A DNA stretch of 64,000 nucleotides, taken from the NCBI RefSeq assembly GCF_040549485.1, contig NZ_JBEPTK010000002.1, positions 496,001 through 560,000 on the forward strand, written 5' to 3'. Positions within the stretch are counted from its first letter, which is position 1. Each line of letters starts with the position of its first letter. Below the pieces are notes generated by a model, which saw only the letters and a program-made list of their open reading frames with translations, was not told the DNA's origin and did not search any database. The DNA comes from Constrictibacter sp. MBR-5. GTDB taxonomy: Bacteria; Pseudomonadota; Alphaproteobacteria; JAJUGE01. The translations under genes were made by a program, and so were the position numbers. This document shows, one piece after another, positions 46,198-54,956 of this stretch.

Positions 46198-47004
46198 ATG
46201 AGCGTGCTGGCGACCGAGGGCCTGAGCAAGGCGCTGGGGGGACGACAGGTGTTGCGCGACGTGTCGCTGTCGCTGGCGGCCGGCAGCGTCGTCGGTCTGC
46301 TCGGCCCCAACGGCGCGGGCAAGTCGACGTTGCTGCGGCTGCTCGTCGGCCTGCTGGAACCGGACGGCGGGCGCATCACCCTCGACGGCATACCGCTCGA
46401 TGCGGTCCCGGCCCGGGAGCGCGCGCGACGGATCGCCTACCTGCCGCAGCACGGCGTGGTGCACTGGGAACTCTCGGTGGAGGCCGTGGTGGGGCTCGGG
46501 AGGATACCCCACCAGGGCGCGCCCTCGATCTTCTCCGGTGACCGGATCGCGCCTGCGGATCGGGCGGCGATCGACGCTGCGATGCGGCTGACCGATGTGT
46601 CCGCCTTCGCCGAGCGTCCGCTGGGCACGCTCTCCGGCGGCGAGCGGGCACGGGTGCTGCTCGCGCGTGCGCTCGCTGGAACGCCGCGTGTTCTCCTCGC
46701 CGACGAGCCTGTTGCCGGCCTCGATCCGGCTCATGCGCTCGACGCGATGGTGCGGCTGCGCGGCGTCGCGGCGAACGGCACACTGGTGGTCGTGGTGCTC
46801 CACGACCTCGCCATGGCCGGGCGCTTCTGCGACCGCATCGTGCTGCTCCATGAGGGCTGCATTCACGCCGACGGGGTGCCCGCCGATGTGCTGACCGCTG
46901 CGGCGCTCGCACGGGTCTACGGCGTGACCGCGGTGTGCGGCACCAATGAGGGCATGCCCTATGTCCTGCCCTGGGCGAAGGTGGGAGAGGGGCATCATGC
47001 CTAG
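46198..47004 (+). CDS. btuD: ABC transporter ATP-binding protein, BtuD/FecE type
   Basis: A 268-residue importer ATPase: Walker A GPNGAGKST (36-44), signature LSGGERARVLLARAL and Walker B VLLADEPVAGLDP, then a switch His in VVLHDLAMAG. Length and position in the btuB operon favour vitamin B12 import. Its permease partner is not here; the BtuC at 17887 is the only candidate in the window. Its end overlaps cobU by eight bases. No binding protein (btuF) is seen. Confidence 0.9.
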   Translation: MSVLATEGLSKALGGRQVLRDVSLSLAAGSVVGLLGPNGAGKSTLLRLLVGLLEPDGGRITLDGIPLDAVPARERARRIAYLPQHGVVHWELSVEAVVGLGRIPHQGAPSIFSGDRIAPADRAAIDAAMRLTDVSAFAERPLGTLSGGERARVLLARALAGTPRVLLADEPVAGLDPAHALDAMVRLRGVAANGTLVVVVLHDLAMAGRFCDRIVLLHEGCIHADGVPADVLTAAALARVYGVTAVCGTNEGMPYVLPWAKVGEGHHA

Positions 47005-47521
47005 CCTCCTGGTCCTGGGCGGCGCGCGTTCGGGCAAGAGCCGCTATGCCGAGAGGCGTCTCGCCGGCTGGTCCGGCCGAAAACTCTATCTCGCGACGGC
47101 CGAGGCGCACGACGCCGAGATGGCGGCGCGGATCGCCGCGCATCGGTCGCAGCGCACCGATGCCGGCTGGGAGACGGTGGAGGAGCCACTGGCCCTTACC
47201 GAGGCGCTTGCCGCCACGGCGGCGGCCGATACGGCCGTCCTCGTCGACTGCCTCACCCTCTGGCTCGGTAATCTCTTCGGCGCGGAACGGTCGCCGGCCG
47301 TGGAATCGGCACGTCTCGTGTCGATCGCGCCCGACCTTCCGGGGACCGTCGTCTTCGTTTCGAACGAGGTCGGGCTCGGTATCGTCCCCGACAACGCCCT
47401 GGCCCGCCGGTTTCGCGATGCCGCGGGCCGCCTGCACCAGGATCTGGCGGCTGTGGTCGACGAAGTCGTCTTCGTCGCTGCAGGCCTGCCGCTCACGCTG
47501 AAATCGCCGTGCAAGGATTGA
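46997..47521 (+). CDS. cobU: Bifunctional adenosylcobinamide kinase/guanylyltransferase CobU
   Basis: A 174-residue enzyme that phosphorylates adenosylcobinamide and then attaches GMP. ATG 46997 follows GGAGAGG; the frame upstream is inside btuD. P-loop GGARSGKS (8-15), then YAERRLAG, the guanylated His region around AHRSQRTDAGW and VDCLTLWL. Its product is used by CobS (28461), so the final assembly genes are split between two loci. It lies two bases before the cobW start. Confidence 0.92.
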   Translation: MPSLLVLGGARSGKSRYAERRLAGWSGRKLYLATAEAHDAEMAARIAAHRSQRTDAGWETVEEPLALTEALAATAAADTAVLVDCLTLWLGNLFGAERSPAVESARLVSIAPDLPGTVVFVSNEVGLGIVPDNALARRFRDAAGRLHQDLAAVVDEVVFVAAGLPLTLKSPCKD

Positions 47522-47523
47522 AG

Positions 47524-48558
47524 ATGTCTGCCAACCCGATCGGAAAGATCCCCGCGACGGTCATTACCGGCTTCCTCGGCGCCGGTAAGACCAGCGCGAT
47601 CCGTCACCTGTTGGCGAATGCGGGCGGCCGGCGAATCGCACTCGTCATCAACGAGTTCGGCGACCTCGGCATCGATGGCGAGATCGTGCGAGGCTGCGGC
47701 ATCGAGGGCTGCGACGACGTGGTCGAACTCGCGAACGGCTGCATCTGCTGCACGGTCGCGGACGACTTTCTACCGACGATCCTGGCGATCCTCGCCCGGC
47801 CGAACCGTCCCGACCACATCGTCATCGAGACGTCGGGCCTCGCCCTGCCGAAGCCGCTGGTGCGCGCGTTCGGTTGGCCGGAGATCCGCACCCGAGTGAC
47901 GGTCGACGGAGTCATCGCGATGGTGGACGGACGGGCCGTTGCCGACGGCCTGTTCGCCAGCAATCCACGCGCGGTCCAGGCCCAGCGCGAGGCCGACGAG
48001 ATGCTCGACCATGAATCGCCCTTGGAAGAGCTTTTCGAAGAACAGATCGGCTGTGCCGACATGGTGGTGATCAACAAGACCGATCAACTCGACGACGCCG
48101 CGCTCGCCCGTGCGACGGCTGCAGTCGAGCGTGAGCTTCGGCCCGGCGCCAGGATCGTGCGCGCCGTACAGGGGGCGGTCGATCCGGCCGTACTGCTCGG
48201 TCTATCGGCGGCGGCGGAATCCGACCTCGACAGCCGGCCGTCGCACCACGACGGGACCGACGATCACGACCATGACGATTTCGACTCGTTCGTCGTTGAA
48301 CTCCCGGAGATCGCCTCGCCGCAGGTCTTCGCATCGCGGATCGCCCTGGCTGTCGCCGAGTTCGACATCCTGCGGGTCAAAGGTTTTGCGGCCGTCGCCG
48401 GCAAGGACATGCGCCTAGTGGTCCAGGGCGTGGGCCCGCGGCTGCAGCATTATTTCGACCGCGGCTGGCAGCCTGGCGAGGCCCGCCGCACCAGGCTCGT
48501 CGTCATCGGACATCACGGCCTGGACGCTGCAGCGGTGAGCGCCCGGCTGGCGGCCTGA
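47524..48558 (+). CDS. cobW: CobW-family GTPase, probable cobalt chaperone
   Basis: A 344-residue G3E GTPase. ATG 47524 is taken; GTG 47509 would add five residues. Walker A GFLGAGKT (16-23), metal-binding CxCC in NGCICCTV, NKTDQL, and a His/Asp-rich stretch (HHDGTDDHDHDD) near 240-250 that can hold metal. CobW proteins are linked to cobalt delivery in the aerobic pathway, and the next gene is cobN, which starts on its last base. Confidence 0.92.
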   Translation: MSANPIGKIPATVITGFLGAGKTSAIRHLLANAGGRRIALVINEFGDLGIDGEIVRGCGIEGCDDVVELANGCICCTVADDFLPTILAILARPNRPDHIVIETSGLALPKPLVRAFGWPEIRTRVTVDGVIAMVDGRAVADGLFASNPRAVQAQREADEMLDHESPLEELFEEQIGCADMVVINKTDQLDDAALARATAAVERELRPGARIVRAVQGAVDPAVLLGLSAAAESDLDSRPSHHDGTDDHDHDDFDSFVVELPEIASPQVFASRIALAVAEFDILRVKGFAAVAGKDMRLVVQGVGPRLQHYFDRGWQPGEARRTRLVVIGHHGLDAAAVSARLAA

Positions 48559-51500
48559 TGCATCTTCTCGCCGCCCGAGCCGGATCCGTCGCCGACGGCG
48601 GCGAAGCGGTCGATCTCGGCCAATCGCCTGGCGATGTCGTCTTCCTGTCGGCCGCCGACAGTGAACTCGCCGGGCTCGCCGCCGCCCGTGCCGCTCTCGG
48701 AGCCGCTGCGCCCGATCTGCGGCTCGCGAGCCTGCTGCAGCTGTCGCATCACGTGTCGGTCGACCTCTATCTCGACGAAGTCGTCCGCCACAGCCGGCTG
48801 GTGATCGCCCGTGTCATCGGTGGGAGCGGCTACTGGCCCTACGGTATCGAACAGCTGACCGCGGTCTGCGCCGAGGCCGGCGTACCGTTGGCGCTGATAC
48901 CGGGAACCGATCAGCCCGACCCCGACCTCACCGAGGCGTCGACCGTCACGCCCGAAGCCTGCCATCGCCTGTGGCAGTTCATGGTGCAGGGCGGGCCCGA
49001 GAATCTGCGCAGCCTGCTGGCCTATGCGGGATCGCTGATCGGCGGCACGGCGGCGTGGCACGAGCCGCGACAACTCGTTCGTGCGGGGATCTATTGGCCC
49101 GGTGCGTCTGTGGCCGATCTTGCGGATCTGCGGCGGCATTGGCAGCCCGACCGTCCGGTCGCGGGCATCGTCTTCTACCGTGCGCAGTATCAGGCGGCGA
49201 ACCTGGATCCCGTCGACGCTCTGGTCGCGGCGCTCGCAGAGCGGGGGATCAATGCGCTGCCGATCTACGTTGCCAGTCTGAAGGATGCTGTCTGCGCCGA
49301 TACGATGGTGGCGCTGACGGCCCAGGGCGGGGTCGGCATTGTCCTCAACACGACCGCCTTCGCGCTGTCTCAGCCTGGAGCCGCGGTCTCCACGCCCTTC
49401 GACCATCTGGACTGTCCCGTGCTCCAGGTCGTGCTCGCCGGTAGCGACGAAGCGCAGTGGCGCGCCGGCGCCAATGGCCTGTCGTCGCGCGACATCGCGA
49501 TGAACGTGGCGTTGCCGGAGGTCGACGGCCGACTGCTCGCCGGTGCCGTGTCCTTCAAGGACGATGCCGGCTGGGACCCGGCGACCCAATGCCGGCTCGT
49601 CCGGTACAAGCCCGTTCCCGACAGGATCGCCGCCGTCGCCGACCAGACGGCGCGCTGGCTACGTCTGCGCGGCAAGCCGCCGGGGCAGCGTCGGATTGCG
49701 GTGGTCATGGCGAACTATCCCAACCGCGACGGCCGGATGGGCAACGGCGTCGGCCTCGATACGCCAGCGGGCACATGGCAGGTGCTGCGTGCGTTGCGCG
49801 GGTCCGGATATGCGGTCCATGACCTGCCGCCCGACGGACAGGCGCTCATAGAGCGTCTGGGAAGAGGACCGACAAACGCGCTCGGCGGAGATCGTGTCGG
49901 CGGGGAGCCCTATCCGCTGACCGACTACGCCCGCTTCTTCGCGGCTCTGCCTGAATCCGTCCGCACCGCAGTGACCGATCGCTGGGGCGCCCCAGAAGCG
50001 GACCCCTTCGTGCGCGACGGCGCCTTCCGGCTCGCTGCCTTCCGCCTCGGCAACGTCGTGGTCGGCCTGCAGCCGGCGCGCGGTTACAACATCGATCCTG
50101 TTCGCAGCTACCACGACCCCGACCTGGTGCCGCCGCACGGCTATCTCGCCTTTTACGCCTGGCTTCGAGACGCCGTCGACGTCGACGCGATCATCCATAT
50201 GGGTAAGCACGGGAACCTGGAATGGCTGCCGGGCAAGTCTCTGGCATTGTCCGGCGACTGCTTCCCCGATGCGATCCTCGGCCCCGTCCCGAACCTCTAT
50301 CCCTTCATCGTCAACGATCCCGGTGAGGGGACCCAGGCGAAGCGCCGGGCGCATGCGGTGATCGTGGACCACCTCACGCCGCCGCTGACCCGCGCCGAGA
50401 CCTATGGGCCGCTGGCCGACCTGGAGCGCTTGGTCGACGAGTATTACGAGGCGGCGGGCGTCGATCCGCGCCGTCTGGCGCTGTTGCGCGAACAGATCCT
50501 GGAGCTGAGCAGCGCCACCGGCCTCGACCGCGACTGCGGGATCGCCGCGGCCGAAGAACCTGGCGAGGCACTCGCCAAGCTCGACAACTATCTCTGCGAA
50601 CTGAAGGAGATGCAGATCCGGGACGGCCTGCACGTGTTCGGCCTGTCGCCGGAGGGAATGCAGCGCACGGGTCTGCTGGTGGCGCTGCTGCGCGTCCCGC
50701 GCGGCGCGGGAACGGAGGGCGACGCGTCGCTCATCCGCGCACTCGCGGCGGATCTCGCGCTGGGCGACCAGTTCGATCCGCTGGACTGCCGCATGGGGTC
50801 GCCATGGCATGGACCGCGGCCGCCGACACTGGCACGGCTGCTGGACCGTCCGTGGCGGACCTGCGGCGACACGGTCGAGCGTTTGGAACTGCTGGCGCAG
50901 GACCTCGTTGCCGGGGAAACTCGATCCGATCCGGCATGGCATCGCACGATGGAGGTGCTGAAGGCACTGGAACGCACGATTCGGCCAGCCGTCGACGCCT
51001 GCGGCGCGGCGGAGCTTTCGGCGCTGCTCATCGGACTCGACGGGCGGTTCGTGCAGCCGGGACCGTCCGGTGCTCCGACCCGCGGACGGCCCGACGTGCT
51101 GCCGACCGGGCGAAATTTCTACTCGGTCGATACGCGTACCGTGCCCACCCCCGCGGCTTGGCAGCTCGGCTGGGCGTCGGCCATGCGGCTCGTCGAGCAT
51201 CATCGCCAGCAGGAAGGGGCATGGCCGCGGCGCATGGCCATTTCCGCCTGGGGAACCGCGAACATGCGCACCGGCGGCGACGATATCGCGCAGGCGATGG
51301 CGCTGATGGGCGTGCGTCCGACGTGGGATCCGGGGTCGCGCCGCGTGACGGGCTTCGAGATCATGCCCATAGGTGTGCTCGATCGGCCGCGCGTCGACGT
51401 CACGCTGCGCATCTCGGGTTTCTTCCGCGATGCCTTCCCCGGCCTGATCGATCTGTTCGACGCCGCGGCGCGCGCCGTGGCCGCGCTCGACGAGCCGGAG

Positions 51501-52301
51501 CACGACAATCCGCTCGCGGCGAAGTTCGGGGCAGATCGAGCAGCGATGATCGCCGACGGCGCGACCGCGGCGGAGGCGGAGCGTGCGGCAGGCTTCCGGG
51601 TGTTCGGGTCGAAGCCAGGGGCTTACGGCGCCGGATTGCAGGCGCTGATCGACGAGCGGGGCTGGGAGACGTCCGCCGACCTCGCACGCGCCTATGTCGC
51701 CTGGGGCGGCTATGCCTACGGTGCCGGCGCGGGCGGCGAGGCGCGGCACGGCCTGTTCGAGCGGCGCCTGTCGCAGATCGAGGCTGTCGTACACAATCAG
51801 GACAACCGCGAGCACGACCTATTGGATTCGGACGATTACTATCAGTTCGAAGGCGGCATGGCCGTCGCGGTCAAGGAGGCCGCGGGCACCGCGCCGGTCG
51901 TCTGGCACAACGACCACTCGCGTCCGGAACGGCCGGTCGTCCGGCGACTCGAGGAGGAGATCGCCCGCACCGTGCGCGCCCGGGTCGTCAATCCGAAGTG
52001 GATCGCCGGCGTCATGCGACACGGCTACAAGGGCGCCTTCGAGATGGCGGCGACGGTAGACTATATGTTCGCCTTCGCGGCTACGACCGGGGCCGTCCGC
52101 GACCATCATTTCGACGCGGTGCTGGAGGCCTATATCGAGGACGACGCGGTGCGCGGGTTCATGGCGGACGCCAATCCCGCCGCGCTGCGCGAGATGGCGG
52201 AGAGGCTGCGCGAAGCGATCGACCGCGGCCTCTGGCGGCCTCGGCGGAACGCGGCCTACGGGACACTGGTGGAGTTGAGCAGGATAGGAGAAGCGGCGTG
52301 A
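48558..52301 (+). CDS. cobN: Cobaltochelatase subunit CobN
   Basis: The large subunit (1247 residues) of the ATP-dependent aerobic cobaltochelatase, inserting cobalt into hydrogenobyrinic acid a,c-diamide. Family stretches include GKHGNLEWLPGKSLALSG, YNIDPVRSYHDPDLVPPHGY and, late, LLDSDDYYQFEGGMAVAVKE. It needs CobS/CobT-type ATPase partners, not the cobS/cobT above, and these are not in the window. Its start shares the cobW stop base and its end overlaps cobO (GTGA). Confidence 0.95.
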   Translation: MHLLAARAGSVADGGEAVDLGQSPGDVVFLSAADSELAGLAAARAALGAAAPDLRLASLLQLSHHVSVDLYLDEVVRHSRLVIARVIGGSGYWPYGIEQLTAVCAEAGVPLALIPGTDQPDPDLTEASTVTPEACHRLWQFMVQGGPENLRSLLAYAGSLIGGTAAWHEPRQLVRAGIYWPGASVADLADLRRHWQPDRPVAGIVFYRAQYQAANLDPVDALVAALAERGINALPIYVASLKDAVCADTMVALTAQGGVGIVLNTTAFALSQPGAAVSTPFDHLDCPVLQVVLAGSDEAQWRAGANGLSSRDIAMNVALPEVDGRLLAGAVSFKDDAGWDPATQCRLVRYKPVPDRIAAVADQTARWLRLRGKPPGQRRIAVVMANYPNRDGRMGNGVGLDTPAGTWQVLRALRGSGYAVHDLPPDGQALIERLGRGPTNALGGDRVGGEPYPLTDYARFFAALPESVRTAVTDRWGAPEADPFVRDGAFRLAAFRLGNVVVGLQPARGYNIDPVRSYHDPDLVPPHGYLAFYAWLRDAVDVDAIIHMGKHGNLEWLPGKSLALSGDCFPDAILGPVPNLYPFIVNDPGEGTQAKRRAHAVIVDHLTPPLTRAETYGPLADLERLVDEYYEAAGVDPRRLALLREQILELSSATGLDRDCGIAAAEEPGEALAKLDNYLCELKEMQIRDGLHVFGLSPEGMQRTGLLVALLRVPRGAGTEGDASLIRALAADLALGDQFDPLDCRMGSPWHGPRPPTLARLLDRPWRTCGDTVERLELLAQDLVAGETRSDPAWHRTMEVLKALERTIRPAVDACGAAELSALLIGLDGRFVQPGPSGAPTRGRPDVLPTGRNFYSVDTRTVPTPAAWQLGWASAMRLVEHHRQQEGAWPRRMAISAWGTANMRTGGDDIAQAMALMGVRPTWDPGSRRVTGFEIMPIGVLDRPRVDVTLRISGFFRDAFPGLIDLFDAAARAVAALDEPEHDNPLAAKFGADRAAMIADGATAAEAERAAGFRVFGSKPGAYGAGLQALIDERGWETSADLARAYVAWGGYAYGAGAGGEARHGLFERRLSQIEAVVHNQDNREHDLLDSDDYYQFEGGMAVAVKEAAGTAPVVWHNDHSRPERPVVRRLEEEIARTVRARVVNPKWIAGVMRHGYKGAFEMAATVDYMFAFAATTGAVRDHHFDAVLEAYIEDDAVRGFMADANPAALREMAERLREAIDRGLWRPRRNAAYGTLVELSRIGEAA

Positions 52302-52921
52302 AGACCGACGGCATGACCGAGGCGGAGATCGATCTGCGCCACGCGGAGAAGATGGCGAAGAAGAAGGCGGCCCGCGACAAGATCATGGCCACGAAGACGA
52401 TCGAGAAGGGGCTGCTGATCGTCAACACCGGCAAGGGCAAGGGCAAGTCCACGGCCGCCTTCGGCATGGTCTGCCGCGCCGTCGGCCACGGCTTCAGGGT
52501 CGGCGTCGTGCAGTTCGTGAAGGGCAGGCGGGAGACGGGCGAGCGCAAGCTGCTTTCGGCATTCCCCGACCAGGTGACGATGGTCGCCATGGGCGACGGC
52601 TTCACCTGGGAAACCCAGGATCGCCAGCGCGACATCGCGGCGGCGCGCGAAGCCTGGGACAAGGCCAAGGCGATGATCGCCGATCCGTCCTACAGGATGG
52701 TCCTGCTCGACGAGTTGAACATCGTCCTGCGGTACGACTACCTGCCCCTCGACGAGGTCCTCGACACACTCCGTTCGAAGCCGGCGGACACACATGTCAT
52801 CGTCACGGGCCGCAATGCCAAGGACGAGTTGATCGAGATCGCCGATCTGGTGAGCGAGATCGAGGTGGTGAAGCACCCGTTCCGGTCCGGGGTGAAACCC
52901 CAGGCCGGAATCGAGTTCTGA
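52298..52921 (+). CDS. cobO: Cob(I)yrinic acid a,c-diamide adenosyltransferase CobO
   Basis: Adds the adenosyl group to the cobalt of corrinoids. 207 residues from GTG 52298 inside the cobN stop; the long frame upstream is a shadow of cobN. N-terminal Lys/Glu helix (HAEKMAKKKAARDKIMA), then an unusual P-loop NTGKGKGKST (43-52), VGVVQFVKG and VLLDELNIVLRYDYL. The C-terminal HPFRSGVKPQAGIEF is typical. It ends the riboswitch-led operon. Confidence 0.94.
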   Translation: MKTDGMTEAEIDLRHAEKMAKKKAARDKIMATKTIEKGLLIVNTGKGKGKSTAAFGMVCRAVGHGFRVGVVQFVKGRRETGERKLLSAFPDQVTMVAMGDGFTWETQDRQRDIAAAREAWDKAKAMIADPSYRMVLLDELNIVLRYDYLPLDEVLDTLRSKPADTHVIVTGRNAKDELIEIADLVSEIEVVKHPFRSGVKPQAGIEF

Positions 52922-52934
52922 GCGGTTGGCTCAG
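52918..52934. terminator. Short hairpin shared by cobO and pdxH stop codons
   Basis: CTGAGC (52918-52923), loop GGTTG, GCTCAG (52929-52934). It contains the stop of cobO (52919-52921) and of the convergent pdxH (52931-52933). Six base pairs and no T-tract, so termination is weak at best. Confidence 0.35.
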
Positions 52935-53524
52935 GGAAACAGCTGCATCGTCGTCCAGCCGCCGTTGCCATCCGGTTCGTAGACGATCCGGTCGTGCAGA
53001 CGGTACTTGCCCTCGCGCCAGAACTCGATGCGCACGGGCGAGACGCGATAGCCCGACCAATGCGCCGGTCGCGGCACCGGGGCGTCGCCGAATCGCTTTT
53101 CCAGGTCCGCGATCCGCGCCTCCAGCACGGCGCGGCTCTCCAGCGGCTGCGATTGGTCGGACGCCCACGCGCCGATCTGGCTGCCGCGTGGCCTGGTCGC
53201 GTAATATGCATCCGCTTCCGCTTCGGAGACGGGCGCCACCGTGCCCTCGACCCGGACCTGCCTGTCGAGCGTCTTCCAGAAGAAGCAGAGCGCGCAGTTG
53301 GGATTCCCGGCAAGTTGCTGGCCCTTGCGGCTGCGCTGGTTCGTGTAGAAGACGAAGCCGCGGCGATCGAGCCCCTTCAGGAGCAGGATCCGCGCCGAGG
53401 GCATGCCGTTTTCGCCGACCGTCGTTACCGTCATCGCGTCGGGATAGGTCGGCTCCGATTGCTTCGCCTCCTCGTACCAGGATTCGAAGAGCGTATACGG
53501 GTCGTCGACGACCATGTCGTACAT
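52931..53524 (-). CDS. pdxH: Pyridoxamine 5'-phosphate oxidase
   Basis: FMN-dependent oxidase making pyridoxal 5'-phosphate. 197 residues from ATG 53524 (MYDMVVDDPYTLFESW); the frame opens earlier at 53584, but the extra 20 residues lack family character. FMN and substrate segments: ARILLLKGLDRRGFVFYTN, RSRKGQQLAGNP, FFWKTLDRQVRVEG and RPAHWSGYRVSP; the C-terminus ends in WTTMQLFP. Convergent with cobO; divergent from the J-domain gene with about 118 bases between. Confidence 0.93.
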   Translation of the reverse strand: MYDMVVDDPYTLFESWYEEAKQSEPTYPDAMTVTTVGENGMPSARILLLKGLDRRGFVFYTNQRSRKGQQLAGNPNCALCFFWKTLDRQVRVEGTVAPVSEAEADAYYATRPRGSQIGAWASDQSQPLESRAVLEARIADLEKRFGDAPVPRPAHWSGYRVSPVRIEFWREGKYRLHDRIVYEPDGNGGWTTMQLFP

Positions 53525-53642
53525 TGGACGGGGGTTCCTTAGCTGCGCCGCCGGCCGCTTGTCCGGTGGTCCAATCGCTACCACTTGTTAGAGCTTACTG
53601 AAACGGCGACTCTTGCCGCATCCTCTGCGGCGGATCGAGGCG

Positions 53643-54563
53643 ATGAGAGATCCTTACGACGTGTTGGGCGTGCCGCGCACGGCGAGCCCCGACGACATCA
53701 AGAAGGCCTACCGAAAGCTCGCGAAGAAGCTGCACCCGGACCTCAATCCGGGCGACGCCAAGATCGAGCTGCAGTTCAAGGAGGTCTCGGGCGCTTACGA
53801 CTTGCTGTCGGATGCGGAGAAGCGGGCGCGCTTCGATCGGGGTGAGATCGACGCCGCCGGCAACGAGCGCCCGGAGCAGAGCTTCTGGCGTTCGCACGCC
53901 GAGAGTGCGGCGGGAGCCCGCTACGAAGCGCAGGGTGGCGCCGGGTTCGATCCGTCCGACCTCTTCAGCGAACTCTTCGGCGACCGGGCGCGCGGTGCGC
54001 GTGGAGGGGGACGCATGCGGCGCCGGGGTGCCGACGTATCGATGCGGCTGGCGGTAGACTTCGTGACCGCGGCACTCGGCGGCTCTCGCCGGGTGACGTT
54101 GCCGAGCGGGCGCAGCCTCGACATGCGCATTCCCGTCGCCGCGACCTCCGGGCAGGTTCTTCGCCTCGCGGGCCAGGGAATGGAAGGTGCGGCCGGCGGA
54201 CCGGCCGGCGATGTCCTGGTCGAACTCGAGGTGACACCTCACCCCTGGTTTCGCCGTGACGGATTCGACGTGCACGCCGAGGTGCCCATCACGCTGCCCG
54301 AGGCGGTTCTCGGCGGGCGCGTGACGGTGCCCACCATCGACGGGAAGGTGAATCTCACGGTGCCCGCCGGCTCGAACACCGGCGACACGCTTCGCCTGCG
54401 CGGCAAGGGAATCCAGGACAACGGTCGCGGCGTGCGCGGCGACCAGTTCGTGAAGCTTCGGGTCGTCCTGCCTGAACGGCCGGACGCGGATCTGCGTGCG
54501 TTCGTCGAGGATTGGGCGAAGAAGCACCCATACGACGTGCGTGCCAAAGTCGGAATGGACTGA
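53643..54563 (+). CDS. cbpA: J-domain protein, CbpA/DnaJ class (no zinc finger)
   Basis: A 306-residue Hsp40 co-chaperone. J domain in residues 1-65 with the HPD motif (KLHPDLNPGD), a Gly/Arg-rich linker (ARGARGGGRMRRR), then C-terminal substrate-binding domains (VTLPSGRSLDMRIPV, VTVPTIDGKVNLTVPAG). There is no Cys-rich zinc domain, as in CbpA. ATG 53643 follows GAGGCG. A small helical gene overlaps its stop by one base (TGATG), as cbpM follows cbpA in E. coli. Confidence 0.88.
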   Translation: MRDPYDVLGVPRTASPDDIKKAYRKLAKKLHPDLNPGDAKIELQFKEVSGAYDLLSDAEKRARFDRGEIDAAGNERPEQSFWRSHAESAAGARYEAQGGAGFDPSDLFSELFGDRARGARGGGRMRRRGADVSMRLAVDFVTAALGGSRRVTLPSGRSLDMRIPVAATSGQVLRLAGQGMEGAAGGPAGDVLVELEVTPHPWFRRDGFDVHAEVPITLPEAVLGGRVTVPTIDGKVNLTVPAGSNTGDTLRLRGKGIQDNGRGVRGDQFVKLRVVLPERPDADLRAFVEDWAKKHPYDVRAKVGMD

Positions 54564-54889
54564 TGCTCGACATCGACGATGTCGTCCGGCTCGCCGGCGT
54601 GCGTCGGACAGAGTTGGTCACCTGGATCGAGGAACGCTGGGTTCTCCCGGCGGAGGAGGACGGGCGTTGGCTGTTCGCCGAGGTCGACGTCGCGCGCGTC
54701 AGGCTGATCGTCGAGTTGAACCGCGACCTCGACATCGGCCCTGACGCAATGCCCGTCGTGCTGGCGCTTCTGGACCGGGCCAACGCACTGCACCGCAGTC
54801 TGCGGATGATCGGTGCGGCGGTTGCGGAGCTGCCGGAAGACCAGCGGAACGCCGTTCTGGCCAGACTGCTCGGTGAAGAGAGCGACTGA
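54563..54889 (+). CDS. cbpM: CbpM-like co-chaperone modulator
   Basis: A 108-residue protein with an N-terminal MerR-like helical motif (LDIDDVVRLAGVRRTELVTWI) and a coiled C-terminal part. It starts on the last base of the J-domain gene. CbpM binds the J domain of CbpA and restrains it; the size, fold type and position match. Identification rests on context as well as sequence. Confidence 0.75.
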   Translation: MLDIDDVVRLAGVRRTELVTWIEERWVLPAEEDGRWLFAEVDVARVRLIVELNRDLDIGPDAMPVVLALLDRANALHRSLRMIGAAVAELPEDQRNAVLARLLGEESD

Positions 54890-54956
54890 TCTGGATTCGT
54901 GCGCCGGCATTGCGCATGGTTGACCGGACGACGCACCGCCCGGAGGCCGTTTTCCG

